From Euptelea pleiosperma (Eukaryota > Streptophyta > Magnoliopsida > Ranunculales > Eupteleaceae), in NCBI GenBank assembly GCA_035048495.1, contig CM068542.1, positions 42,375,109 through 42,439,108 on the forward strand: 64,000 bases of DNA, read 5' to 3'. Shown here in pieces: positions 45,415 to 56,197 of this stretch. The position numbers and the translations under genes were made by a program. Numbering within the stretch: position 1 is the stretch's first letter; the number at the start of each line of letters is the position of its first letter. The notes under the pieces were generated by a model. It was not told where the DNA came from. It made no database searches and worked only from the letters and a program-made list of their open reading frames with translations.

Positions 45415-48400
45415 CTTTTCTAGCTTGTGCCATCATGGATTTTGCCGTATTTCTGTTGTATTGATAATTCCTATGCAAGGCTTGTGAAGGTTGATGCTCA
45501 GTTTGGGTCTGGCTCTGGCTCTGGCTCTCAGACACTTAAAAGGGACACGGGTTGAGTTTTTTTCGGGGGCTTTTTTGAGCAGCCAGTGATTGTTCTTGGT
45601 GGAGTTTGATGTTTTTGTATAATTCTGAAATAACCAATCATATGTTATTGATTGATCCATGGCTTACAAAATGATTTTCAGTTTTTAAGGTATGTGGTTA
45701 TTGTTTCTTCACTTTACCTTTCAATCATTTGATTCCCTTTGTTTTTTAGTAATCCATTTAATAGCTTTTTTAATCATCCATTTAATTACATTTGCAATCC
45801 CTTCTAATCGCCGTAGCAAAAAATTATCCAGTTTAAAACACTTGCACTAGTTTTTCTTCCAAAGCTTACTTAGCAACCATTTGATGGCATGGTTGTCACA
45901 TGTGGGGACTCCTTGTGGAACTGTTCAGTTAAGGGTTGTGTGATTGTTTTGGATTGATTCATGGCTTAGGTGTGAAAAATTGTCGAGAAGAGTAGTTTTC
46001 GAAGAATGAAAGATGAAATTCATGGAAAATTATTAGATTCCAGGATTTGAGAAATTTCAAAAGAAACCCTGGGAAAGCTCTCGCTCAATTTATTTGACTT
46101 TCTTGCTATGTATATGATGACTACGTCATGTGACATCTATCAAAGACATCATATATTTCTTATATTAACAAGCTTAAATACTCAAGTTGTGAAATTATAT
46201 ATGAGTGGTAAATTTTCTTTTTCGAAATGTTATTTGTTGACTGCATATAAACTTATTTTTTGATAGTCACTAGAATGCTGGGGTGCTATGTAACGTGACA
46301 TTAATCTACCCATGAATCAAGCAATGTCACATGGTTTTGTGGCACCTCTTGACCTTTACTTAATGCCAAAATGCCCGTATCTTGCCTTAACATATCACAG
46401 TACAGCCTCGTAAGTCGCTGCAATTGTGGGCCCCTTCTTGAATCACTGTTGAATCAGGAGAAAGTGGTACATAATTCTGTTTGTGCATGACAGGACCAGA
46501 TCATTCGGTGATATATATTGCTAATCTTGGTACATACAAGTAAGAGTACATTCAAACTACATGCTTGGCCAATTATTCTGTATCCCTAGAACTCTTTCCC
46601 TCTGCCCTGCACCCCTGTCAAATCCTAATGCTATTAACCATTCAAAACTACCATCTCAGAGAATTGGGACTGATATATGCTGGTTTTGTGCCACTTTCAG
46701 GTGCAAACAGCTCTGACTATTTCACACTGCGCAAGCTAGAGAGGACCGGCAACTCGATTCCTGCTTTTCTTTAACAGTAAGGTGGCAATGTCATCATCAT
46801 CAGCACTGTTCACGTGGCAAGAGAGCTCCACAAGTAACACTACTGCCGAGTAACCAAAATACCTTCTGAAAATTTCAAATTTCTTTGTTAAGACTTCATT
46901 TTTTACTTTAGTGATGAGCTAGCACCTGGGATTTTGAGTTAAGATATGTTGTGTATTTCTGGAAAATTTAAAAGAATTTTCTTTGTTGAGCCTTCTATGA
47001 GCACATTATCAGGAGTCAGGACATCTGGACGGTACGAGTATAAACAAGCTGAGCTGAGCTGGGCTTTAATTGGCATCCCACATTTATGACATGTGTCCAT
47101 GTAGTGCTTATAGATTTTCGTTATCGTCTACAATACTGAGGCTGTAGATCATCCAGATTCCTACACAATGAAATACATGCATTATCTAAGACAACATGTT
47201 ATCTAAGTTTTGCTTCTTCATGAAACCAATGTTTTAAATTGACAAAATTATTCTTTTCTTTTTCCATTTTTTGAGTATGCTGCCATCTATAAATAGATAA
47301 TATTGTTCATTAGATAAGATTGATTTGTTTTTATTAAAACATTTCCTTAAGAAACAATATAATTTCTGACTTCGAGCACATAATTAAGGTAGGAGATCTT
47401 CGTTGAACCTCAATTTTCTGAAGAGCTAAATAGCTAATGATACAAGTTCAAATCCAATTGTAGGGATCACCTTAATTAAAATTATATCTTAGCTAAAATA
47501 AGGGGTTGATTTCAACTTTGAACATCTCAGGTTTGTCATTACCAAGCACTACATTATATTTTCACATCTGAGCATGACTTCTATCCAGCTCCACCAGACT
47601 GAACCCCTCTGTCTGCTCATTCAGGGACCCCCACTTATACATGCAGGAGAAGGAAAAAAAAACTGCTCTTTTGGAGCAACCAGAGACATGGTTTTAAAAC
47701 CCTGTTTCAGTCATTGGATCGTTTGGTGCCGAGACCAAGCTCAGTATTGGGACCAACTCGGCATAGACGATGTGAAATCATAAAAGAGAATGGGCTGTCT
47801 GGGGCAAGAAGACAGCCAGAAACAACATGGCTCGGTCTCAGTCGAGATTTTAAGCCATGACCAGACCAAAGTTTTATTCTTCATTTTTAGGGTCTCTTTA
47901 TCTAAAACCCTTTTTTGGGGTATGCTTGAAAACAATTGAACAAATGCCCATTTGCTCATCCAATAGTCCAAAAAAATTCAGCCCCAGATCGATTTGGATG
48001 GGCTAATCACATTATGTCGAAGAGCATCATCATCATCAGCATCAGCATCGAATGGAGCATCATTATGGCCTATGGGTATAAAAATGTCAAATAATTGAAT
48101 GTTGGATAAATGAAATTACTGGGCCACGTGTCTAATTGTGTGAATAAACCATTTATAAATAGGAGATGAAGCAGATTACCTCGGAGAGAGAGAGAGGTCT
48201 TTGCCTTTGATGGCACAATACGACGACCTTCAATCAATGGGATGAACAAGAACACTCGTGAGTAGGGTCTTCCAATATCTTTGACAGAGAGTAATTTGTC
48301 TTATTAATGGCCTTTAATTGGACTATCAGGAAAAAAAAATTGAACCCTAATAGGTGAAATGACTCTTTGATCAAGAACAAGGAAACTGGTCTGTCTGAAG

Positions 48401-49285
48401 TTTATCACATTGAGGGTATTGTTGTTATTTAGAAAGTTAACTGATGAATGTGGGGGCGAAGGGACTACTCAGGCAGGGCATTTTGGGAACTCGGAGTTTT
48501 ATTCGATGAAGATTGGGGGGGACCCAGTGAAAGTCTTCGGTATGCCCGTGACCGACCGCATCTATGGACTGATCCAAATGCCTACTCGTCACATTGTGGA
48601 CGGGTTCACGAGCATAATATTCATCTAAAGATTCACGAGCATAATATTCATCTTAAAGTTACGATAATACCCCTGGTTTGTCCACAATTTTCCTATCAAC
48701 ACGCTACACGACATATGATGGGTTTTGACTTTTGACCTTCATTTTGAATACAAAGCGAGGCTATATCATGGTTCGAAAGACCGATCACGTTCTGGATCCT
48801 GCGATCAGGATCGGCCCACCGATCCGGCCTCCGATCCCGAGATTTCGAACCATGGAATTTATGATTGCTTGATCATAACAAGGATAGGAACTATCGAAGA
48901 GGTGGGCCACAGAGAATCTTGGCCTATGATGATGATTTTGAGCCACCTGTGTGGATTATGGACTCAACCTTACCAAGCTATAGTTGAATCGAAAGTGGCA
49001 GTTTCGTTGTTTTGTGTAAGAACAGTGGCAATGTATATGGTTTCGCACAACGAGATAACGACATTCTTTTGCTGCATGAGTGACAGGTTTGCTGTTTCGA
49101 ACTCTCGACTCCGTGCATTTTGTTCTTTTCCAACAAGTTGAGATTTTTTTTTATTTTAAACCACGAGACACGGAGCCGATAATAGGCGCGTTTTTGTGGG
49201 CCTCACATTGACAGTGGGTCCCAGATGCTGTATATCATTAGATCATCCCGAGTATGCTGTTCCTAGAGACTTCCAAGTTTGAAGT
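45415..49285. other. Intergenic, no gene recognised
   Basis: Frames of 60-138 codons exist but none has a domain, conserved motif or splice support. A GATC-rich palindrome lies at 48767-48857 and another 'catggttttaaaacc' type inverted motif at 47688-47860. 'ttcacgagcataatattcat' is directly repeated at 48605 and 48630. Confidence 0.5.
48767..48857. repeat. GATC-rich foldback ending in CATGGTTCGAAA
   Basis: The left end 'catggttcgaaagaccgatc' and the right end 'gatcccgagatttcgaacca' are inverted. Between them GATC occurs repeatedly on both strands. Probably a small non-autonomous element. Confidence 0.6.
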
Positions 49286-49289
49286 CCGC

Positions 49290-49535
49290 CCTCCAAAAAA
49301 GCCACATGGTACTCTTTCGGGCCCACAGAGTGCAAGTTCGGTTCTCCTTAATCGGCAAAATTGGTGAATTCTAGCCGTATGATTTGTTCATTTCAATGGG
49401 GTGATTTATGACTGTTGAATTTTGAGCTTTTTTGGGTTCTAAAATATAACTGCTAGACACAACCAATCAAGCTGATTTTTAGTGTATGGGTCCAACAAGA
49501 GGTGGGGCAAGCATCAATAAGGTCAGTGGATTAAA
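49290..49535. mobile_element. Foldback MITE upstream of the protease gene
   Basis: 'gccacatggtactctttcgg' 'gcccacagagtg' on the left and 'tgtatgggtccaacaagagg' 'gcatcaataaggtcagtgg' on the right resemble the 59115-59400 copy. It lies 290-530 bp upstream of the protease start codon. Confidence 0.5.
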
Positions 49536-49732
49536 AATCGTGATTCAAGTTGCATTTTTGGAGGGGAGAGCTTCAATTTTTCAAATATCTAGGACCGCAA
49601 ATATTTTCTTTTCATTAGATCATCTCACAGAGGGGTCCAAAATCCTCCACACATCCGGAGAAATGAACGACTGGTACAGTGGTACGCAGAAGATAAGAAG
49701 GGTATTTTCGTAATTAGAAATACACGGGTTGT

Positions 49733-49739
49733 TATATAA
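49733..49739 (+). promoter_or_regulatory. TATA box of the aspartic protease gene
   Basis: TATATAA (in gttatataatg) lies 84 bp upstream of the ATG at 49823. That position would give a leader of about 50 bases, plausible for a plant gene. Confidence 0.6.
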
Positions 49740-49822
49740 TGATGTCACAGACGATCATTTCTCTTATCCCAATTCACTCAACTCGGAGGGCAGGCGAGTT
49801 GAACCCGAGTTCACTCTGAGTC

Positions 49823-51130
49823 ATGGCATTATCCACTGCTTTCCTCTTCATCTCCCTTCTTATCTCAACAACCCATGCCTTCGACCCATGTGCTTCTTCC
49901 TCATCAGACGACTCAGAGCTCTCTGTCCTTCACATTTACGGTAAATGCTCGCCGTTCACCCCACCTAAGCGTGAGTCATGGTTCGACACCGTTGTAAACA
50001 TGGCTAACAAGGACTCAGAGCGAGTCACGTACCTATCGAATCTAGTGGGACAAAAGACATCGGTCCCAATAGCGTCGGGTCAACAAGTGTTGAACATTGG
50101 CAACTATGTTGTCCGAGCAAAACTCGGTACACCGGGTCAACTCATGTTCATGGTGATGGACACTAGTAATGATGCGGCATGGGTACCATGTGCCGGATGC
50201 ACGGGGTGCTCGTCAACTGTGTTCACCCCAAACATGTCTTCCACTTACGGGTCCGTAGACTGCAAAATGGCCCAATGTACTCAGGTCCGAGGCCTTTTGT
50301 GCCCGGATGCTGAATCAAGCCCGTGCCAATTTAACCAGTCCTATGGTGGTGACTCATCTTTCTCGGCTACACTCTCACAAGACTCACTGAGTTTAGCACT
50401 AGACAAAGTACCGAGTTATGCTTTCGGTTGCATTAATACTGTCTCGGGTGGGTCAGTACCACCCCAAGGCTTATTGGGCCTGGGCCGGGGATCCATGTCG
50501 CTGCTCTCGCAATCCGGGTCACTGTACTCGGGCGTGTTCTCTTACTGTTTGCCGAGTTTCAAGTCCTACTACTTCTCCGGTTCGTTGAAACTCGGACCGA
50601 CGAGTCAGCCCAAGAATATCAAGACCACGCCACTTCTACTTAACCCGCACCGACCGTCATTATACTATGTCAACCTCACTGGTATAAGCGTGGGAAAGGT
50701 TCTGGTCCCGGTTGCTCCAGAGCTTCTAGCGTTCGACCCGAACACTGGAGCTGGAACCGTAATTGACTCGGGTACTGTTATAACCCGGTTTGTGCAACCG
50801 GTTTACATGGCAGTTCGTGATGAGTTCAGGAAGCAGGTGAATGGGACGATATCATCGTTGGGTGCATTTGATACTTGTTTTACACCGACGAATGAAGCTC
50901 TGGTGCCAGTGATAACGCTGCATTTTACTGGGATGGACTTGAAGTTGCCGATGGAGAACACGTTAATACATAGCAGCTCCGGGTCTTTGGCGTGTTTGGC
51001 CATGGCCGCCGCTCCGAGTAATGTGAACTCTGTGTTGAATGTTATAGCTAATCTGCAACAGCAAAACCTTAGGATCCTCTTCGACCTCACAAACTCTCGT
51101 TTGGGCATCGGTCGTGAGCTCTGTAACTAG
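49823..51130 (+). CDS. AED3-like: Secreted A1-family aspartic protease, AED3-like
   Basis: Single-exon gene for a 435-residue pepsin-like protease. Signal peptide at 1-19 (LFISLLISTTHA), then a prosegment to about 90. N-terminal lobe: catalytic DTSN at 113-116, a nepenthesin-type Cys-rich insert (CAGCTGC, 123-129) and a probable flap tyrosine in QSYGGDSSF (174). C-terminal lobe: catalytic DSGTVITR from 315. The tail LNVIANLQQQNLRILFD resembles Arabidopsis AED3 (apoplastic EDS1-dependent 3) and CND41-like proteases. DTS in place of DTG is, to my knowledge, normal in this subgroup. Expected in the apoplast, linked to defence and senescence by homology. The ATG at 49823 starts the signal peptide; a (CT)n tract follows the stop. 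No close gene neighbour. Confidence 0.95.
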   Translation: MALSTAFLFISLLISTTHAFDPCASSSSDDSELSVLHIYGKCSPFTPPKRESWFDTVVNMANKDSERVTYLSNLVGQKTSVPIASGQQVLNIGNYVVRAKLGTPGQLMFMVMDTSNDAAWVPCAGCTGCSSTVFTPNMSSTYGSVDCKMAQCTQVRGLLCPDAESSPCQFNQSYGGDSSFSATLSQDSLSLALDKVPSYAFGCINTVSGGSVPPQGLLGLGRGSMSLLSQSGSLYSGVFSYCLPSFKSYYFSGSLKLGPTSQPKNIKTTPLLLNPHRPSLYYVNLTGISVGKVLVPVAPELLAFDPNTGAGTVIDSGTVITRFVQPVYMAVRDEFRKQVNGTISSLGAFDTCFTPTNEALVPVITLHFTGMDLKLPMENTLIHSSSGSLACLAMAAAPSNVNSVLNVIANLQQQNLRILFDLTNSRLGIGRELCN

Positions 51131-51294
51131 TCTTAGATCTCTCTCTCTCTCTCTCTTCTCATTTCTTCTGGGTGTTATTTCTCTTCTTCTTTGGTGTTGA
51201 GAGGAGAAAAGTTCAATTTATGCAAAAGTGAAGGAGTGTGTTTCTAAATGAATTGGCCTGTCAGTGCTTTGAAGATCATGGGGAAAATTTGTAG

Positions 51295-51600
51295 ATGTCG
51301 AGGACTTTGGATGCAGAGGACTCTCGTGGCCCTACTTCGTGCATTTTCTTGGGCCCACTAACCGCTGGATGTTTAGCCCATACACACAAAAAAAATCAGC
51401 TTGATCGATAGTTTCTGTACGTTCGTGCTCATAAAATGCTTGAATCCAACGGCTACAATACTCTTAAAAAGTGCTAAAACTAATGGTTAAAGATGTTTTG
51501 TGTGTACATCCACCAAGGGGTGGCCGGTGGCCGGGTAAACATCAATGCGGTTGGTGGGCCCAAGAAAATGCATTACGTAGGGCCAGGAGAGTGGATCCAT
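51295..51600. mobile_element. Foldback MITE, 'tgtagaggactttcgatg' family, downstream of protease
   Basis: 'gaggactttggatgcagagg' and 'ctctcgtggccctacttcgt' on the left pair with 'gcattacgtagggccaggag' on the right; the inner arms are 'gggcccactaaccgctggat' and 'atgcggttggtgggccc'. Second copy of the 33990-34360 family. Low-complexity remains follow to 52085. Confidence 0.7.
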
Positions 51601-52419
51601 TGCAATTGGGCCTGGGCTTAGCATTTTGAAGCCCAATCCGGCCCCTGGCATGGCACATCTAAGGGCATAGGGCCGGGACTTGGGATTTGGCTTGCGGCCC
51701 AGCCTGGTTACACCTGAGTAAAAATGGTCTACAGATCGGAGGGTTGAGAACTGAGATCATTGGTTTTAGATCCACGGGATCAATCCATCAAATGGCTTCT
51801 GACTCTTCATGTGTGACAACCAGTTTTGATACCTTCTCACTATATTGCTCCATTCGAAAAGCACCACAGGGCAACTCTTGGGCCTGTCTAGTGTCGACCC
51901 ATTAATATCTTTACACCGAAAATCAGTCTGATTGGTGATTTCCAATGGTTTGACCTGAGCATTTTCATGGGATAATCTCATGCCGTTGGGTTCAACCATT
52001 CTTTTTGTGGGGTGCTCAGATCAAACGGCTAAAATTCACCAACGGATTAAGTTAGACGGCAGTGGGCCCAAAAGAATTGTCACCTGAGAAGCGAAAAAAA
52101 TTCCTTTCTAGTTGGGTCCATGAGTATAGAACACTAGTTTTTCATTGGCTACGGCTTGGAATTAGGTGTTCCACGAGTTTGTTGCCTTTCTTTTTTCTTT
52201 TCAGATACAGAAGAGGCTAAAGCTAAAAATGAAGCGGAGAAAGAAAGAGTTTCGAGTGGGCTTGTGATTGTGAAGATAGAACCATCAAGCCCACTTTCGT
52301 CAACAGATTTTATTTGGTAAGTTCTTACATCTTATGCCCTCACTCAACTGCTTACAATTATAGTTTTTGTTTTTTTAATGTTTCATAGTAGGGTCTTTTT
52401 TTAGAAATAACGCTCGATG

Positions 52420-52745
52420 ATTAGCCCTATAGGTTTAAAAGAGGCCGTTATAACCGTATAACGGACTAGGGGCATTACCATTTTTCTGTTATAATGGCTG
52501 TTATAACTGATTATAATGCACAGGGGCAAAAACAGGAAAAATGGCGCTAAAAATCAAATTTTCAGTAACATTAATAATGGAAAAAATAGAAATAACAGAC
52601 GTTTTCTTAAACAAAATTTTTCAAAAAATAACGGTTTTTATTTTCATTATAACGGCCGTTATTTAAAAACAAAACGGCTCCTTATGGTACATAACGGGGT
52701 AGGTCTGAATCCGTTAGAATGGTCATTTTTTAAACCATGGATTAG
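52420..52745. mobile_element. Foldback element of the TTATAACGG family
   Basis: The left end 'aggtttaaaagaggccgtta' faces the right end 'ggtcattttttaaaccatgg'. Inside are 'cgttataaccgtataacgga', 'gcacaggggcaaaa' and 'cattataacggccgttattt'. The family also occurs at 61670-62005 in the same orientation. Confidence 0.75.
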
Positions 52746-53369
52746 CCTCGTTTAAATAAGGATTATTTAACCATTAAGTCACACTACCATTGTTGCATAC
52801 TGGATCCACAGATGGAAACTATCCCCATTTAATATGGTGGCTTGCGACGCACCATATGCGGTCACTAAAACCATATTTGAGATGATTTTTAGTTTCTGTT
52901 GGGAGGATGCTTGTTCGGGTTTATTGCATTTTGTCTTGTGAGTCAACTCGAGACATATGTCCCTGCCTCAGCCTGGCATTTTGGCCAGCAATCCACAGCC
53001 CAACCCCAGGTTCATCTCGATGAGCCCGCCCAGCACGATCCAACAAGCCAGGCCCAGCCTGATTTGGCCAACCCTAGCAGACTCTTGTATTTTTTGAAAT
53101 TTAAAAAGAAAAAAAAAATGCAATTGGGCCGAACTGCCACCTTGATCCCTGCCAAGACCGAATTGACTCGACACGAGACATTAAACCATTTCATGATATT
53201 TATTCCATTCATTGAGCTAAGTCGATGCCCTCTTGGGAGGGAGGTCATGGGTTCCAAGAGTAGTGGATATCCTTTGTTGCTTCTTAAAGGAATGGGTAAT
53301 AGCTCACCAACCAAGAATAAAACTTTGATGATAGGGCCTGTCATCAAGGCTGATGATAGGGCCTGTCAT

Positions 53370-53700
53370 CAAGGCTGATGACAGGGTACAATATGAGCCA
53401 CGTGGAACATTCTTAGAGGACTCTGACCGTATGGATGTCTGGCCAATCACTAGGTGGACTTACAGACCAAAAATCAGCCTAATTAGTGATTTCTAGGCTT
53501 TGGATTGGAATTGTTTTCATGGGTTGATTTTAACCGTGGGAAATTTGAGCATTATTGACCATTATTTGAGGTACAAAGATCCAAAGGTTTGAAATCACGA
53601 ATCAAGCTGACTTTTTGTTTGTAGGTCCATATAGGGATTGGAAAAACATCCATACGGTCAGAGTCCTCTAAGAGTATGCCACGTGGAAACTTGGCATACT
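53370..53700. mobile_element. MITE of the core family, preceded by a 36-bp tandem duplication
   Basis: G-boxes 'gccacgtgga' on both sides flank the core 'gactctgaccgtatggatgt' ... 'catccatacggtcagagtcc'. Just upstream, 'gcctgtcatcaaggctgatg' is duplicated in tandem (53337-53385). Confidence 0.75.
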
Positions 53701-53828
53701 CTTACCAAAGTTTCAAGTTGCCAACTTACTCTTACCAAAAAAATGAAGTTATAGACGCTTCCACTTAGTTTTTACTTTACTATGTAACCACTGAACCCCT
53801 TAAAGACTGATCCACAAATATATTTTCA

Positions 53829-54190
53829 AAAAGGGTCGGGCTCGGGGGACCCCCATTTTGGTGTACCCACGTAGAAGATGAATCAATGGCTGATTTTTGG
53901 TGAGGGTGATCTCTACGGTGAGGAGATCATCCTCACAAAAATTCAAATCATTCAAATATTCGTAGACTGGTTTAAAAATTCAAATCATTCCAACATTCGA
54001 TATTTACTGTGTAACTTCAAAACCACATTTGATGGGGTTAGAAAATTCAGAATGGGCTGATTTTTTGTTGGGGTGATCTATATGGTGAGGAGATCATCCT
54101 CACCAATAATCACCCATTGATTCATCTTCTATGTGAGTACGCCAAGATGGGTGTAAAAAATGGGGGTCCCCCGAGCCGGAACTTTCAAAA
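53829..54190. mobile_element. Foldback MITE with GGGTCGGGCTCGGGGGAC ends
   Basis: The left end 'gggtcgggctcgggggaccc' pairs with the right end 'gggggtcccccgagccgg'. The inner arms 'agatgaatcaatggctgatt' / 'cacccattgattcatcttct' and opposed 'ggtgaggagatcatcctcac' segments complete the foldback. A degenerate relative lies at 32400-32830. Confidence 0.8.
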
Positions 54191-54410
54191 ATGCCCCTTT
54201 AATCTACTATTTGTTAACCAAAAAATTGGTGTTAAAGCGAGTTTTCATATTGTTAATTTCACCTAAAACAAACAAATAAAAAAGAAATTTATTTCTATAG
54301 AAAATTGTGAAAAAAATTACGAAATTAAATCTAGTTGTAGAAAACAATACTTATTTTCAAAAATTACAAAAACGAATAAACATAGCTGTTTCTATCGGCA
54401 TCAATAAGTT

Positions 54411-54604
54411 GACGCCATTTCCTTCGGCGCCAAAACAACTTTTTTCAATAAAACCCGATTTTACCCTCACTGTTTTGACTCCGTATGAAATGGAGTCAAA
54501 ACTAATTTGGCTCCATTGCAAACGGTGCCAAAACCATTGTGGCTTCGTTTCAAACAGAGTCAAATCTGATTTGGCGCTATTGCAAATGGAGCCAAACTCA
54601 TTTT
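54411..54604. repeat. Palindrome array 1, 32-bp period
   Basis: 21-bp imperfect palindromes start at 54477, 54509, 54541 and 54573, exactly 32 bp apart. An outlying unit sits at 54411. Examples: GACTCC-9-GGAGTC and GGCTCC-9-GGTGCC. The 11-bp spacers (AAATCTGATTT and variants) are themselves palindromic. E2F-like TTTGGCGC lies at 54570-54577 and GCGCCAAA at 54427-54434. Confidence 0.88.
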
Positions 54605-54759
54605 GGAAAGTATAGATCAAGAATGTTGGAAAGTATAAATCAAGATAAAAGTTGATTAAATCAATAGAGAGATTGTAAAAGAAATGTGTGATGAGGCCAA
54701 ATTGACACATGCATATAAAAAGTTTGTGACCAAAGGTCGGCTGTGTGCGCAACGGTCGA

Positions 54760-54876
54760 GTAACCGATTGAATCGGCGACAGACTGAATATGGTTCCGAT
54801 TCAATCAGCGTCAAATCTAATCTAGCGCCATTTCTATCAGCGCCAAATCAATTCTGTCGCCGATTCAATCGGCTAC
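54760..54876. repeat. Palindrome array 2, 32-bp period
   Basis: 21-bp units at 54760, 54792, 54824 and 54856, again exactly 32 bp apart, with 11-bp spacers such as AAATCTAATCT and AAATCAATTCT. E2F-like GCGCCAAA at 54840-54847. Confidence 0.88.
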
Positions 54877-54981
54877 TAAAAGGGGATTTTGGGTATTACA
54901 TTTTGAAAAAGTTGATGCTGATTTGAACGGCTATGTGTATTCGTTTTTGCAATTTTTGAAAACAAGTATTGTTTTCTACAA

Positions 54982-55103
54982 GGGAAATTCTATTTGCACC
55001 CCACAAATTCCAAAAGCACCCTATTTGGATGCCTTTTGGACGAAAAAGCCCATTAGACAAAAAAAAAAAAAAAAAAAACATCACCTCTCTCAGGACTAAA
55101 ATT

Positions 55104-55139
<36 letters not shown>

Positions 55140-55394
55140 GTGCGTGGCGGTGGCAGCAACGGCGACGGCGTCCTCCTTTTTTTTATTCTTTTTCTGTTTT
55201 GGCTTTTTTTTTCAAGGTGAGAGAGACAGAAGTGGAGGGAGAGAGAAGTTGAGAGGGAGAGAGATAGGTGGAGAGGGAGGGATGAAGAGGGCTGCTGGGG
55301 TTTTTTTTTTTTTTTTTACACTAAGGGTATTTTTTACCAAAAGCACCCAAATGAGGTGCTTTTTGGAATTTGTGAGGTGCTAATAGAATTTCCC
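54982..55394. mobile_element. Nested MITE, 413 bp, GGGAAATTC termini, 9-bp TSD
   Basis: GGGAAATTCTATTTGCACC pairs with ...GGTGCTAATAGAATTTCCC, and the inner arms 'aattccaaaagcaccc' and 'ggtgctttttggaatt' follow. The duplication TTTCTACAA is perfect at 54973-54981 and 55395-55403. Inside are poly-A, (GA)n (55108-55136) and poly-T (55301-55317) tracts. The signature is Mutator-like, but the termini differ from the GAGTARAAC family. Confidence 0.9.
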
Positions 55395-56197
55395 TTTCTA
55401 CAAATAGTTTTAATTTTGTATTTTTTTCACAATTTTCTGTTGTTTCTATTCCAAATAAAAAAGAAATTCGTTTTTATTCCTCTCTCCTGACCTTTCCTCT
55501 TCTTTTGAAATCCTAAATCCAGTCAGGTCTGGTCTGTCGAACCCGTGACCCAGTCACAAAACCGAGTTGGGTTAATCATGACCCAACAATATGTGAAAAA
55601 ACCGTTCGTATTCTTGTAACCCAGTCGGTTGAACCATTGAGGGGGGGCCGGGGGTGGTCCACCATGGGGCGTATTTAGAGGAACTGATTACGCCTATAGG
55701 AGGTGGACATAAGGTCCTTGTGGTGATCAAATGTAGTCTTGCTTGACTGTGCTAGCTAAAGTCTTTCTGTATAGATTGAACAACAGTAGTAAACTCAATT
55801 ATCTTATAATATTTTGTTGAGACCCTTCAGAAACCTAAAGAAAGCACAATAAAGAAACATAGTTTCAAATAAAAACCAAGATCCACAAGATCAACAACAA
55901 CAATAAAATAAAAAGACCCACACAAATCATATTATAATATATGGACTTGATAACAATTCTAATAACAAACCCAGGAGGAGATTTGTAATCTCAATAGTAC
56001 TCTGGCATTACCTTCTCCTCAAAACAACTAGTAAAGGGAAAACATCAAACATGAACACCCCCTCACCCCCTCACCCCCACACCAGACACACACACACACA
56101 TCACACTCTCACTAAAACCACAAACATAGACACGATTGACACAAAATACTACTACTATCTTCCTCTCTCTAACTTGCAGACGATGTTGAAATCTTAA

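Larger units (their letters stand above)
54280..55445. mobile_element. Large foldback element carrying 32-bp-period palindrome arrays
   Basis: The left arm (~54294-54395: 'aaaattgtgaaaaaaattac', 'tagttgtagaaaacaatact', 'attacaaaaacgaataaaca') is inverted on the right (54925-54981 then 55404-55440), interrupted there by a younger MITE at 54982-55394. Between the arms are two arrays of 21-bp imperfect palindromes with 11-bp spacers. No protein is encoded. Superfamily not determined. Confidence 0.78.

Noticed and set aside
46565..46774. 69-codon frame beginning MANYSVSLELFP
   Set aside because: Too short, no homologous motif recognised, no flanking exons found.
48410..49141. Plus-strand frames of 72-138 codons
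   Set aside because: They overlap the GATC-rich palindrome and a short direct repeat; no recognised protein motif.
54477..54876. CRISPR-like array
   Set aside because: The 21+11 bp period looks CRISPR-like, but the sequence is plant nuclear, units are divergent palindromes, spacers are not unique 30-mers, and no cas genes exist.
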